The translations under genes and the position numbers were made by a program. This document shows, one piece after another, positions 27,850 to 36,893 of a stretch of 64,000 bases of DNA. The notes under the pieces are model-generated. The model saw only the letters and a list, made by a program, of their open reading frames with translations. It was not told where the DNA came from and made no database searches. The stretch lies in the NCBI RefSeq assembly GCF_030582395.1, contig NZ_CP104381.1, positions 248,001-312,000 of the forward strand, in the 5' to 3' direction. Source of the stretch: Ralstonia pickettii. GTDB lineage: Bacteria > Pseudomonadota > Gammaproteobacteria > Burkholderiales > Burkholderiaceae. Each line of letters starts with the position of its first letter. Positions within the stretch are counted from its first letter, which is position 1.

Positions 27850-28506
27850 ATGGTGAATCAGGAATCTGCACCCGGCGCGCCCGGCACACTCGGGGCGTCC
27901 GAAGACCCGCGCATCGACGCGCGCACGCGCCGCGGCCGCTTGATGATGCTGTTCCTGCTGCTGGTGTGCGCCTCTCCGGTGATCGCGTCGTACCTTGCGT
28001 ATTACGTATTCACCCCGGCCGGCGGCAAGGCGGCGTATGGCGCGCTGGTCGATCCGCAGCGCCCTGTTCCGACCGGGCTGATGGTGCAGGACGAGCACGG
28101 CGCTGAAGTGCCGCTTGCCAGCCTCAAGGGCAAATGGCTGATGGTGTCCGTGGATGGCAGCGCCTGCGACGACAACTGCGCGCGCAAGCTGTTCACCATG
28201 CGCCAGCTGCGCATCGGCCAGGGCCCGGACCGCGACCGCATCGTCCCCGTCTGGCTGGTGACCGACCGGGGGGAGATCGACCCGCGCCTCATCAAGGCTT
28301 ACAACGACGATTACGGTGCCGTGCGCTTCCTGCGCGCGCCCGATCTGCCTAAGAACTGGCTTGCCGATGGCAAGACGCCGCCCACAGACCACCTCTTCCT
28401 GGTCGATCCGCTCGGCAACCTGATGATGCAGTTCCCGAAAGATCCGGATCCGAAGAAGGTGCGCGCAGACATGACGCGGCTCTTGAAGTATTCGCGCATC
28501 GGATAA
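27850..28506 (+). CDS. SCO/thioredoxin-fold-like membrane protein of the cox locus
   Basis: A 218-residue protein with one N-terminal membrane helix (about 30-52) and a periplasmic thioredoxin-like domain. It contains VDGSACDDNCARKLFTMRQ, where the CxxxC replaces the copper-binding CPDVC of SCO proteins, and HLFLVDPLGNLMMQFPKD. It occurs between surf1 and ctaA in Burkholderiales. It probably works as a thiol/copper assembly factor; not demonstrated. Start ATG 27850 has GGGA upstream. Confidence 0.7.
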   Translation: MVNQESAPGAPGTLGASEDPRIDARTRRGRLMMLFLLLVCASPVIASYLAYYVFTPAGGKAAYGALVDPQRPVPTGLMVQDEHGAEVPLASLKGKWLMVSVDGSACDDNCARKLFTMRQLRIGQGPDRDRIVPVWLVTDRGEIDPRLIKAYNDDYGAVRFLRAPDLPKNWLADGKTPPTDHLFLVDPLGNLMMQFPKDPDPKKVRADMTRLLKYSRIG

Positions 28507-28509
28507 GCC

Positions 28510-29601
28510 ATGCTGCTGCAACTTGCTTCCATTGGCATCCTGATCGCGCTGATCCCGCTGTGCTACGTGCTGGTCAAAGGGGATCGCAACAAGTACCGCA
28601 AGCTGGTGTGGATCACCGCTTTCCTCACGCTGGACTTGATCATGTTCGGCAGCTTCACGCGTCTGACGGATTCAGGCCTCGGGTGCCCGGATTGGCCGGG
28701 CTGCTACGGCACCTCCAACCCGTTCCACGCCCGTGACGACATCCATGCCGCACAGGCCGCCATGCCGAGCGGCCCCGTCACGTGGATGAAAGCATGGATC
28801 GAGATGACGCATCGCTACTTCGCGCTTGCGTTGGGCGTGCTGATCATCACGCTGGTGGTGCTGGCGTGGGTCAAGCGCAAGGAACTGAAGCAGTCGCCCT
28901 GGTATGCAACGGCGGTGCTGGCGCTGGTGTGTGTGCAAGGCGCCTTTGGCGCGTGGACGGTCACGCTCAAGCTGCAGCCGGCCATCGTGGTGACGCACTT
29001 GCTGCTCGGCATGTCGTTGCTCGCCGCGCTGATCTGGCTCGGCTGCAAGAACGACGCGCCGCGTGCGGTCGATGAGCGCGGCGCCTCGTTGCGCACGGCG
29101 GCGGCCATCGGGCTCGTGCTGCTCGTTGTGCAGATTGCCCTGGGTGGCTGGGTCAGCACGAACTACGCTGTGCTGGCCTGTACCGATTTTCCGCTGTGCA
29201 ACGGCCAGTGGGTTCCGCCGATGGACTTTGCACACGGCTTCACATTCTGGCGCCAGCTCGGTAAGACCGCCGGCGGCGATTTCATCTCGCACGAAGCGCT
29301 GGTCGCCATCCATTGGACGCACCGCGTGTTTGCGGTCGTCGTGCTGAGCTACCTGGCATGGCTTGGCGTACGCGCACGTCGCATCCACGGCATCGGCCGT
29401 GTCGCGACGGTGCTGCTCGTTGTGCTGGCCGTGCAATTGGCGACCGGGCTTTCGAACATCGTGCTGGGGTGGCCGCTGCTGGCCGCCGTGGCGCACAACG
29501 GCGGCGCGGCCGTGCTGCTGTTGCTGATGGTGCGTCTGCATTACCTGATCGGGCTCGCGCACGCGCGGGCGCCGATGCCTGTGGCGGCTGCCGTCGTCTG
29601 A
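28510..29601 (+). CDS. ctaA: Haem A synthase (COX15/CtaA)
   Basis: A 363-residue membrane protein with about eight helices. Conserved haem-ligand histidines are in EMTHRYFALALG, VTHLLLGMS, IHWTHRVFAVVV and VAHNGGAAVLLLLMV. GSFTRLTDSGLGCPDWPGCYG is the family signature. It converts haem O to haem A. It begins three bases after the preceding gene. Confidence 0.95.
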   Translation: MLLQLASIGILIALIPLCYVLVKGDRNKYRKLVWITAFLTLDLIMFGSFTRLTDSGLGCPDWPGCYGTSNPFHARDDIHAAQAAMPSGPVTWMKAWIEMTHRYFALALGVLIITLVVLAWVKRKELKQSPWYATAVLALVCVQGAFGAWTVTLKLQPAIVVTHLLLGMSLLAALIWLGCKNDAPRAVDERGASLRTAAAIGLVLLVVQIALGGWVSTNYAVLACTDFPLCNGQWVPPMDFAHGFTFWRQLGKTAGGDFISHEALVAIHWTHRVFAVVVLSYLAWLGVRARRIHGIGRVATVLLVVLAVQLATGLSNIVLGWPLLAAVAHNGGAAVLLLLMVRLHYLIGLAHARAPMPVAAAVV

Positions 29602-29621
29602 ATGCCGTCTGACCGTTTTTT

Positions 29622-30563
29622 ATGAATACCGTGGCAACCCCAACAACTTCCACTCAACTTCCTGGCTGGCGAACGACCGCATCGCAGTATGCGGCGCTGA
29701 CCAAGCCGCGCGTCACGCAGCTTGCCGTGTTCTGCGCCGTGATCGGTATGTTCCTGGCCACGCCGGGCATGGTGCCGTGGCCGGTGCTGATCGGCGGCGC
29801 GGTCGGCATCTGGCTGTTTGCCGGCGCTGCCTTTGCCATCAACTGCCTGGTCGAGCGCAAGATCGACGCAATGATGCGCCGGACGGCCTGGCGCCCTTCC
29901 GCCAGCGGCGAGTTGGGCACGCGGCAGATCCTGGTGTTCTCGGTGGTACTTGGTGGTGCGGGCATGTGGACGCTGCACGTATTCGCCAACGACCTGACGA
30001 TGTGGCTGACGTTCGCGACCTTCATCGGCTACGCGATCATCTACACACTGCTGCTCAAGCCCGCCACGCCACAGAACATCGTGATCGGCGGTTTGTCGGG
30101 CGCGATGCCTCCGGCGCTGGGCTGGGCGGCCGTGGCCAACAGCGTGCCGGCCGAGGCGTGGATCCTGGTGCTCATCATCTTTACCTGGACGCCGCCGCAC
30201 TTCTGGGCACTCGCGCTGTACCGCCGCGCTGACTACGCAAAGTCCGGCCTGCCGATGCTGCCGATCACGCACGGCGAGAAATACACGCTGCTGCATATCC
30301 TGCTGTACACGCTGGTCATGATCGCCGCGACCATCCTGCCGTTCGTCTACGGCATGAGCGGTTATATCTATCTGGTGACAGCGCTGGTGCTCGGCTTCGG
30401 CTTCCTCTCGTACGCCTGGCGCATGTACCGCAAGTACTCCGACGCGCTGGCACAGAAGACTTTCCGCTACTCCATCATCTACCTGTCGATCCTGTTTGCC
30501 GCGCTGCTGGTGGACCATTACTTCAAGTTCGGCCCGGCGCTTACGCAAAGCGCGGCGCTGTGA
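29622..30563 (+). CDS. ctaB: Protohaem IX farnesyltransferase (haem O synthase)
   Basis: A 313-residue UbiA-type prenyltransferase with about nine helices. It has [20 protein letters not shown], the Asp-rich metal site [19 protein letters not shown] and the second motif [15 protein letters not shown]. It makes haem O, the substrate of CtaA encoded just upstream. Confidence 0.95.
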   Translation: MNTVATPTTSTQLPGWRTTASQYAALTKPRVTQLAVFCAVIGMFLATPGMVPWPVLIGGAVGIWLFAGAAFAINCLVERKIDAMMRRTAWRPSASGELGTRQILVFSVVLGGAGMWTLHVFANDLTMWLTFATFIGYAIIYTLLLKPATPQNIVIGGLSGAMPPALGWAAVANSVPAEAWILVLIIFTWTPPHFWALALYRRADYAKSGLPMLPITHGEKYTLLHILLYTLVMIAATILPFVYGMSGYIYLVTALVLGFGFLSYAWRMYRKYSDALAQKTFRYSIIYLSILFAALLVDHYFKFGPALTQSAAL

Positions 30564-30626
30564 CGCACAGGGGCGCCAGCAGGCATGTGCCGTTGGCGTT
30601 ACGCTAGGCGGTCTGTTTCCAACACG

Positions 30627-31238
30627 ATGACCATGCTCTCTTTCCGACACTTCCGCGCCGCGCTGTTCGCCATGCTGGCCGTCTCCGTGCTGGCGCTCGC
30701 GGCGTGCAGCGACAAGCCCGCCTTCAAGAACCTCGACATTACCGGGTCCAAGAGCTTCGGGACCGATTTCTCACTGACCGACCACACCGGCAAGCGTCGC
30801 ACCCTCCAGGATTTCCGCGGCAAGGTCGTGGTCATGTTCTTCGGTTACACGCATTGCCCCGATGTCTGCCCAACCACGCTGGCTGAGTTGCGTGCCGTGA
30901 TGGAGACCCTCGGCAAGGATGCCGACCGCGTCCAGGTGCTGTTCGTCACCGTCGACCCGGAGCGCGACACGCAAGACCTGCTGGCCAAGTACGTGCCCGC
31001 ATTCGATCCGCGCTTCATCGGCCTGCGTCCGGCAAACGACGCTGAGCTGAAAAAGGTCGCGTCGGACTTCAAGGTGTTTTACAGCAAGGTGCCGGGCAGT
31101 TCGCCCGACACCTACACCATGGACCACACCGCCGGCAGCTACATGTTTGATCCAAAGGGCAACCTGCGCTTGTTCATCAAGCACGGCCAGGGGCCTGAGC
31201 CGATTGCACACGATATCAAGCAACTGCTGGCCGACTGA
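30627..31238 (+). CDS. SCO1/SenC copper chaperone lipoprotein
   Basis: A 203-residue SCO protein. A lipoprotein signal ends in LALAAC (lipobox), followed by a thioredoxin fold with copper ligands CPDVCP in FFGYTHCPDVCPTTLAEL and the distant His in YTMDHTAGSYMFD. It delivers copper to the CuA site of CoxB. It is the last gene of the oxidase operon and is followed by a strong terminator. ATG at 30633 is an alternative start. Confidence 0.93.
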   Translation: MTMLSFRHFRAALFAMLAVSVLALAACSDKPAFKNLDITGSKSFGTDFSLTDHTGKRRTLQDFRGKVVVMFFGYTHCPDVCPTTLAELRAVMETLGKDADRVQVLFVTVDPERDTQDLLAKYVPAFDPRFIGLRPANDAELKKVASDFKVFYSKVPGSSPDTYTMDHTAGSYMFDPKGNLRLFIKHGQGPEPIAHDIKQLLAD

Positions 31239-31254
31239 TCTCCGGCTGCCGCCC

Positions 31255-31288
31255 AAAGAAAAAGCCCGCCAACCTGGCGGGCTTTTTT
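31255..31288. terminator. Bidirectional terminator between sco and rpoH
   Basis: GCCCGCC-AACCT-GGCGGGC with an A-tract to the left and six T residues to the right. It serves the convergent oxidase operon and rpoH. Confidence 0.88.
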
Positions 31289-31305
31289 ATGGCGAGGCGG
31301 GCAAC

Positions 31306-32235
31306 TTAGGCGAAAGCCTGCAGCGCACCCTTCATTTTCTTCATCGCGGCCGATTCGATCTGGCGGATGCGCTCGGCCGAGACGCCAAACTCGTCTGCCA
31401 GCTCGTGCAGCGTCGAGCCACCCGATCCATCATCGTTCACGTTCAGCCAGCGGGCTTCGATGATGCGGCGGCTACGGTCATCCAGCTTGGCGAGGGCGGC
31501 TTCAATGCCCTCGCTTTGCATGCGGTCGTTGCTGCGCGCTTCGATCACGCGGGTCGGCTCGTTGTGCGTATCGGCCAGGTAGGCGATGGGGGCGTACGAT
31601 TCTTCGCCGTCGTCCATCTGGCCTTCCAGCGCAATGTCGCCGCCCGAGAGACGCGTTTCCATCTCGCGCACTTCCGTGCCCTTGACGTTGAGTTCGGCCG
31701 CTACCGCATCGATCTCGTCCGACGTGAAGGTCGCCTGCGCATCCTGCTTGTGGCTGCGCAGGTTGAAGAACAGCTTGCGTTGGGCCTTGGTGGTGGCCAC
31801 CTTCACCATGCGCCAGTTCTTCAAGATGTACTCGTGCATCTCGGCCTTGATCCAGTGCATCGCGTACGAAACCAGACGCACGCCCTGATCGGGATCGAAG
31901 CGCTTGACGGCTTTCATCAGGCCGATGTTGCCTTCCTGGATCAGGTCGGCATGCGGCAGGCCGTAGCCCAGGTAGCCGCGCGCAATCGATACGACCAGAC
32001 GAAGGTGCGAGAGCACCAAGCGGCGGGCGGCATCAAGATTGTCGTTGTCGCGGTATTCGCGGGCCAGGCGTTGTTCTTCTTCAGCCGACAGCATTGGCAC
32101 ACGGTTGACGCTCTGGATATAAGCGTCGATGTTGCCCAGGTTGCCGGGGAACGCCAGCGCCCATCCATTGCCGGCGTTGCCGGACGGCTGGGTGGCGATT
32201 GCGGAAACGGTATTCACGGGGATGACTGCGTTCAC
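31306..32235 (-). CDS. rpoH: RNA polymerase sigma-32 factor
   Basis: A 309-residue heat-shock sigma factor. Region 2 contains LVLSHLRLVVSIARGYLGYG-type core-binding sequence and QEGNIGLMKAVKRFDPD, then the RpoH box region QRKLFFNLR, and region 4 ends with ELADEFGVSAERIRQIESAAMKKMKGAL. Start is GTG at 32235, with AGGAGT upstream. A perfect CIRCE lies 44 bases upstream of the start, so HrcA control is likely. Confidence 0.95.
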   Translation of the reverse strand: MNAVIPVNTVSAIATQPSGNAGNGWALAFPGNLGNIDAYIQSVNRVPMLSAEEEQRLAREYRDNDNLDAARRLVLSHLRLVVSIARGYLGYGLPHADLIQEGNIGLMKAVKRFDPDQGVRLVSYAMHWIKAEMHEYILKNWRMVKVATTKAQRKLFFNLRSHKQDAQATFTSDEIDAVAAELNVKGTEVREMETRLSGGDIALEGQMDDGEESYAPIAYLADTHNEPTRVIEARSNDRMQSEGIEAALAKLDDRSRRIIEARWLNVNDDGSGGSTLHELADEFGVSAERIRQIESAAMKKMKGALQAFA

Positions 32236-32278
32236 TCAGGACTCCTGTCGAAATCCAGTGGAGGTTTAGAAAGGCATC

Positions 32279-32305
32279 TTAGCACTCCGACCGGAAGAGT
32301 GCTAA
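32279..32305 (-). promoter_or_regulatory. CIRCE operator (HrcA site) upstream of rpoH
   Basis: TTAGCACTC-N9-GAGTGCTAA, identical to the CIRCE consensus in both arms and spacer length. HrcA is the repressor that binds CIRCE, classically at groESL and dnaK. Here the only gene in range on the minus strand is rpoH. Confidence 0.93.
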
Positions 32306-32433
32306 TAGGACATTTTTGCCTGTTTGATAGTTCCCGTAAATCGGCAAGCTTAGTTCATAGCGTGATGTTTGCGCCGCAGCAATATGAGCAGCGCGCTCAT
32401 TCATAGACCGTCACTGACGGCATCGGTTCTCGA

Positions 32434-35352
32434 CTACGCCGCCGTGTTTCGACCGCGCGACTTGGCCCAGTAAAGTGCGCGATCCGCTTCCCGCAAAGCG
32501 GTGTCGGGTTCACGTACTTCGGGGGCGGGACACGCGACACCGACGCTCGTCGTGACGTGCAGGATCGTGTCGCCCCGCAGGGTGATGGGCGGGCGGATTG
32601 CACCGACGATTTTCTGTGCCGTGTGCAGCGCATCATCCGGGGCGTCGATGGGGTCCAGCAGGATGATGAATTCGTCACCCGCGAGGCGGGCCACGGTGTC
32701 GGTGCGGCGCACGGCGCGTTGAAGGCGGTGGGCGACTTCCACCAGCACTGCATCGCCGGCGGCGTGGCCGTAGGTGTCGTTGATGTGCTTGAAGTGGTCG
32801 ACGTCCAGGTACAGCACCCCCAACGGCGCAGGCAGCCGCTGACGGCGCTCCAGCGCTGCGCGCAGCCGCTCGTACAGCTCATAACGGTTGGGCAGGCCCG
32901 TCAGCGCATCAAAGCGCGCCATGCGGGAAAGCTCCATCTCGCTGCGCTTGGCTTCGGTCACGTCCTGCACGAATGCGTAGAAGCCGCAGCGGCCGTCCTG
33001 CGCTTCTCCGGCATCGGGGACGAGCTGACCTCGGAAGTGGCGTGTGCGGCTGCGCAGACCGCTGGCAGACGGTTTTTCGTACCACGGCGCGGTGATCTCG
33101 AATTGGACCGATTCTCCTTGCTGCGCGCGCGCGAGATACGGCGCGAGCAGCGCGTACGTGCTCGGCGTGAAGACCCGTTCCGGCGTCTGGCCACAGACTT
33201 CCTCCGGGGTGCGCTGCAGCCAACGTGCGTGCGTGACGTTGCAGAACGTGAAGACGCCATCCGGGTTGATGTGCGAGACCAGCAGCGGCGCGTTGTCGAG
33301 CACCAGCTTGAGCGCCCGTTCACTGCGCGCCAGAGCCAGCTCGGCAGTGGTGCGGGCCGTCAGATCCTGCAGCACGGAGAAATAGCCCCGCAGCGTGCCG
33401 CGATCGTCGTAGTCAGGAAAGTAATGACCGCTCAGGTAGCGGGGCACGCCTGTGCGCATCGACTGGATCTCGAATTGCACCGGGTACCCGGCCAGCACCT
33501 CGGTCATGTAAGGCAGCAGCGCGCGATAGTCCTCGGGGGCGTAGATGTCGCGCACGTGGTGATCGAGCATCTCGTCCTCGCGGCGGCCGAAGGCTTCGAG
33601 CAGGGTGCGGCTGGCAAAGCGCACGATGCCGTCGGGGTCGACATAGCTGAGCTGCGCCGGCACGTTGTCGGCCACCAGGCGCAGTTGTTCGCGGCTGGCG
33701 CGCAGGGCGTCGCGGCGGCGCTCGAGGCTTTCGTTGGCGGTGCGCAGCGCCCGTTCGGACGCGGCCAGCCGATTGGCGAACGGACGCACCGTCAAACGGA
33801 TCACCAGCACGCTGCCGATCATCAGGCACAGCATGAAGGCCGCCAGCCGCTCGAACTGCACGCGCATGGGTGCGTACAACTCGGCGCAGGCGATCTTGCT
33901 GATCAGCGCCAGGCCCGTATGGCCGATCGGCGTGTAGCTGAACGACGTCGGCATGCCGTGGATGTCCTGCCATTGGCCGTAACCTGCCTCGCCCGCCAGC
34001 GCAAGGCGCGACGGCAGTGGTCGGCGGTCGACCGTAAGCGCCGGCAGCGGAAATACGTACGCATCGAAGCGCTGCGGAAACGACATGGCGCGGCCGCGTG
34101 CATCAAAGCCCGACATTGCCAGCGTTTCGGTCTTTCCGATGCCGCGTTCGCTGGCGTAGCGCGCGGTCATGTGGGCAAGCGGTTGCTCTGCGACCAACCA
34201 GCCGATCTGCATGCCGTCTGCCATGACAGGCGTTTCCGTGCGCATGGCGAATCCGTGTACCCATTGCAGCGTGACGCGCTCAGGCGCGAGGCCGGCGTGC
34301 AGCGGAATCGACAGCTCCGGCTTAAGCGTTTGCATGCCGAGACTGACGATGCCCTCGCCCGCCAGCGTACGCAGTTGCAGGTACGAGTAGCCCTGTTCCC
34401 GATACGCCTGCAGTGCGCTCGCGCCGCGCAGGCGCGCTGCGTTGTCGGCCGGATGCCGCAGCACCTCCTGGATGTGCGTGGCGGCGGCCACCAGACGGGG
34501 GCTCTCGGCGCGCATGGCCAGCAGCTGATCGAACTCTTCTGCGTAGCTGGAGAGCGCCCGCGTCCGCGTGGTGCCGAATGTCAGGCTGACGCTGTCCACC
34601 TGGATGATGAATGCCGTGATGGTGGCGCCCAGGCCCGCAAGCAACACGCAGCCGCCGCTGATCCACACGATGGTGTCTTCCGGCGACAGGCGCAGGTGCA
34701 ACACGCCCGGATGCCGGATCACCGCCACGGACAGCACGCCCGTGACCACCAGCAGCGTGCAGATGGCCGCCACGTCCGAGGCGCGCCACACCAACCACGT
34801 CGGGTACAGATACTCCAGCGCCATGGCGCGCCCAAGCAGGTCCCCGGCGCACAGCAGCATCGACAGGCCGACCAGGCCCCAGAACCACCGCGCACGGTGC
34901 GGTTTGCGCAACGTCGGCACGAGGCTCAGGGCCGTCGCCGACGCGGCCATCGCCAGCGCGTGGCTGGGGTGCATGCCGCCAATCCATCCGGTCACCCATT
35001 GGCGGTCGAGCCAGGCGTGCACGCCTGGAAAGTCCAACCCGATCGGCCATCCCGTGATCATCTCGGCCAGCCGCAGCCCGGCCAGCACCGCCACCACGCC
35101 GCCCAGCCCGCGGGCCATCGGATCTGCCCAGCGAATATTTGGCCGTACCGTCCCGACCAGCAGCGCTGTCAGTCCCGCGCCGAGCAGGGTCAGGTTGATC
35201 CCCGTGGCGAACACGATCAGCAGCCGATCGGTGCCCAGCTTCACCGCCCACGGCCAATGCCGCAGCCAGCCGACCATCACGGTCAGCCCGACAAGGACGA
35301 GGAGGAAGCCGATGCCGCCGGCAATGGCGACAAGCGGCCGGCGAGGAACCAT
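32434..35352 (-). CDS. Membrane sensor diguanylate cyclase with two PAS domains
   Basis: A 972-residue protein. The first ~235 residues hold about seven membrane helices, followed by another helix, a large periplasmic-type sensor region (about 260-500) and a final helix. Two PAS domains follow (about 550-660 and 675-800), then a GGDEF domain (about 805-970). The active-site signature is AGDEF instead of GGDEF, and an RxxD inhibitory site (RRTD) sits five residues before it. AGDEF enzymes can be active, so it probably makes cyclic di-GMP. No EAL domain. It is upstream of rpoH on the same strand. Confidence 0.85.
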   Translation of the reverse strand: MVPRRPLVAIAGGIGFLLVLVGLTVMVGWLRHWPWAVKLGTDRLLIVFATGINLTLLGAGLTALLVGTVRPNIRWADPMARGLGGVVAVLAGLRLAEMITGWPIGLDFPGVHAWLDRQWVTGWIGGMHPSHALAMAASATALSLVPTLRKPHRARWFWGLVGLSMLLCAGDLLGRAMALEYLYPTWLVWRASDVAAICTLLVVTGVLSVAVIRHPGVLHLRLSPEDTIVWISGGCVLLAGLGATITAFIIQVDSVSLTFGTTRTRALSSYAEEFDQLLAMRAESPRLVAAATHIQEVLRHPADNAARLRGASALQAYREQGYSYLQLRTLAGEGIVSLGMQTLKPELSIPLHAGLAPERVTLQWVHGFAMRTETPVMADGMQIGWLVAEQPLAHMTARYASERGIGKTETLAMSGFDARGRAMSFPQRFDAYVFPLPALTVDRRPLPSRLALAGEAGYGQWQDIHGMPTSFSYTPIGHTGLALISKIACAELYAPMRVQFERLAAFMLCLMIGSVLVIRLTVRPFANRLAASERALRTANESLERRRDALRASREQLRLVADNVPAQLSYVDPDGIVRFASRTLLEAFGRREDEMLDHHVRDIYAPEDYRALLPYMTEVLAGYPVQFEIQSMRTGVPRYLSGHYFPDYDDRGTLRGYFSVLQDLTARTTAELALARSERALKLVLDNAPLLVSHINPDGVFTFCNVTHARWLQRTPEEVCGQTPERVFTPSTYALLAPYLARAQQGESVQFEITAPWYEKPSASGLRSRTRHFRGQLVPDAGEAQDGRCGFYAFVQDVTEAKRSEMELSRMARFDALTGLPNRYELYERLRAALERRQRLPAPLGVLYLDVDHFKHINDTYGHAAGDAVLVEVAHRLQRAVRRTDTVARLAGDEFIILLDPIDAPDDALHTAQKIVGAIRPPITLRGDTILHVTTSVGVACPAPEVREPDTALREADRALYWAKSRGRNTAA

Positions 35353-35592
35353 GCAAATAACGCGTAAGCGGGGCGGTTTCTGGGCGAATGTCTTCTAACC
35401 GGAAGATCGGCGGAAAACCGCGCCGCTTGAGCGTTTCCACCCAAATGGGCGGGCAGAATTGTCATGTCTGCAATGTCCGGCGACCGCAACGCCGATCAAT
35501 GCGATGCGCGCCGCACTTTACGCCGGCTCCCGTGACGTCACGCAAGTTGGCTACACTGCCCAGACATTGCAGAAACCGTTACAGGAGCCGTC

Positions 35593-35997
35593 ATGACGAT
35601 CGTCGTCAGCAAGGACACCGAAGGCCTTTTCCGCCACAAGGTGACGTTCCCCGAAGGCGTCACCTATACCGATGTGCCCAAGCCGACAGGCGAAGGCAGC
35701 GCGCCCGACCCCCACGCCTACTTTGACGCGGCCCTGGCGAGCTGCAAGGCGCTCACCGTCACGCTGTATGCGCGCCAGCGCAAGTACCCGCTCGATTCGA
35801 TCGACGTGGCCGTCGAGCACGACGGCACCCAGGAGCGTCAGGGCCGCTACAAGTTGCGCACGGTGCTGACTCTGCACGGCGACCTGAGCGACGAGCAGCG
35901 CGCCGACCTCCTGCGCGTGGCCGGTAAATGCCCCATTCACAAGCTGATGACCGAGGTCGAGATCAGCGTCGACACCGAGCTTGCCGAGCGCGCCTGA
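35593..35997 (+). CDS. OsmC/Ohr family protein
   Basis: A 134-residue OsmC-fold protein. The two redox cysteines are in FDAALASCKALTVTLYARQ and AGKCPIHKLM. Family members reduce organic hydroperoxides with these thiols. It is followed after 12 bases by a pirin gene, with which it probably forms an operon. Confidence 0.85.
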   Translation: MTIVVSKDTEGLFRHKVTFPEGVTYTDVPKPTGEGSAPDPHAYFDAALASCKALTVTLYARQRKYPLDSIDVAVEHDGTQERQGRYKLRTVLTLHGDLSDEQRADLLRVAGKCPIHKLMTEVEISVDTELAERA

Positions 35998-36009
35998 GGA
36001 GCTTTCACC

Positions 36010-36879
36010 ATGACGTCCATTCAGCACATCATCGGCCCGCACGTGCGGGACCTCGGCGGTTTTTCGGTCAAGCGCGTGCTGCCCTCGGCCGCGCGCCAGA
36101 CGGTGGGCCCTTTCATCTTCTTCGACCACATGGGCCCGGTTGATTTCGCCCCCGGCGAGGGCATCGACGTGCGTCCGCACCCACACATCGGGCTGGCCAC
36201 TGTCACGTATCTGTTCGACGGCAGCATGGTTCACCGTGACAGCCTCGGCAGCGTGCAGACCATCACCCCCGGCGACGTGAACTGGATGACGGCCGGCAAC
36301 GGCATCGTCCACTCCGAGCGTTCTTCCCCGGAAGGGCGCGAAAAGGGCGCGCGCGTGCATGGCATCCAGACCTGGGTGGCGCTGCCGAAGGATCAGGAAA
36401 AGGTGGGCGCCAGCTTCGCCCATCACGCGGCAGACACGCTGCCCAAGCTGGAATGCCCGGGCGTGCAGGGCGTTGTCATTGCGGGGGATGCGTTTGGGCT
36501 GACGTCGCCGGTGAAGGTGAGTTCGCGCACGCTCTATGTGGCGCTGGAACTCGCGGCCGGTGCATCGCTGGTGATTCCGCCCGAGCATGCAGACCGCGGC
36601 CTGTATCTGGTCGAGGGTGCTGTCACCATCGACGGCGAGGCGCTCGACCCGCACCACCTCGCGGTGCTGGAGCCCGGCGGCGACGTGACGCTCACCGCGC
36701 AGGTGTCGTCGCGCGTGATGCTGCTGGGCGGTGACCCGACCGACGGCCACCGTCACATCTACTGGAACTTCGTCGCCAGCGATAAGGCCGACATTGAAGA
36801 CGCCAAGCAGCGCTGGGAGGCCGACGCGTTCGCCCACGTGCCGGGCGAAACGGAGCGCATTCCGCTGCCGTCCAAGTAA
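36010..36879 (+). CDS. Pirin family cupin protein
   Basis: A 289-residue bicupin. The N-terminal cupin shows RPHPHIGLATVTYLFDGSMVHRDSLG and GNGIVHSERSSPE, which supply the metal-binding histidines and glutamate; the C-terminal cupin is degenerate. Bacterial pirins may be quercetinases or redox regulators. The partner here is an OsmC-type peroxidase, suggesting an oxidative-stress role. Confidence 0.9.
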   Translation: MTSIQHIIGPHVRDLGGFSVKRVLPSAARQTVGPFIFFDHMGPVDFAPGEGIDVRPHPHIGLATVTYLFDGSMVHRDSLGSVQTITPGDVNWMTAGNGIVHSERSSPEGREKGARVHGIQTWVALPKDQEKVGASFAHHAADTLPKLECPGVQGVVIAGDAFGLTSPVKVSSRTLYVALELAAGASLVIPPEHADRGLYLVEGAVTIDGEALDPHHLAVLEPGGDVTLTAQVSSRVMLLGGDPTDGHRHIYWNFVASDKADIEDAKQRWEADAFAHVPGETERIPLPSK

Positions 36880-36893
36880 GACCGGGCGGTCGA

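Noticed and set aside
32557..35367. 936-residue plus-strand ORF opposite the diguanylate cyclase
   Set aside because: Antisense shadow with low-complexity Arg/His/Gln sequence. The minus-strand gene has clear PAS and GGDEF motifs.
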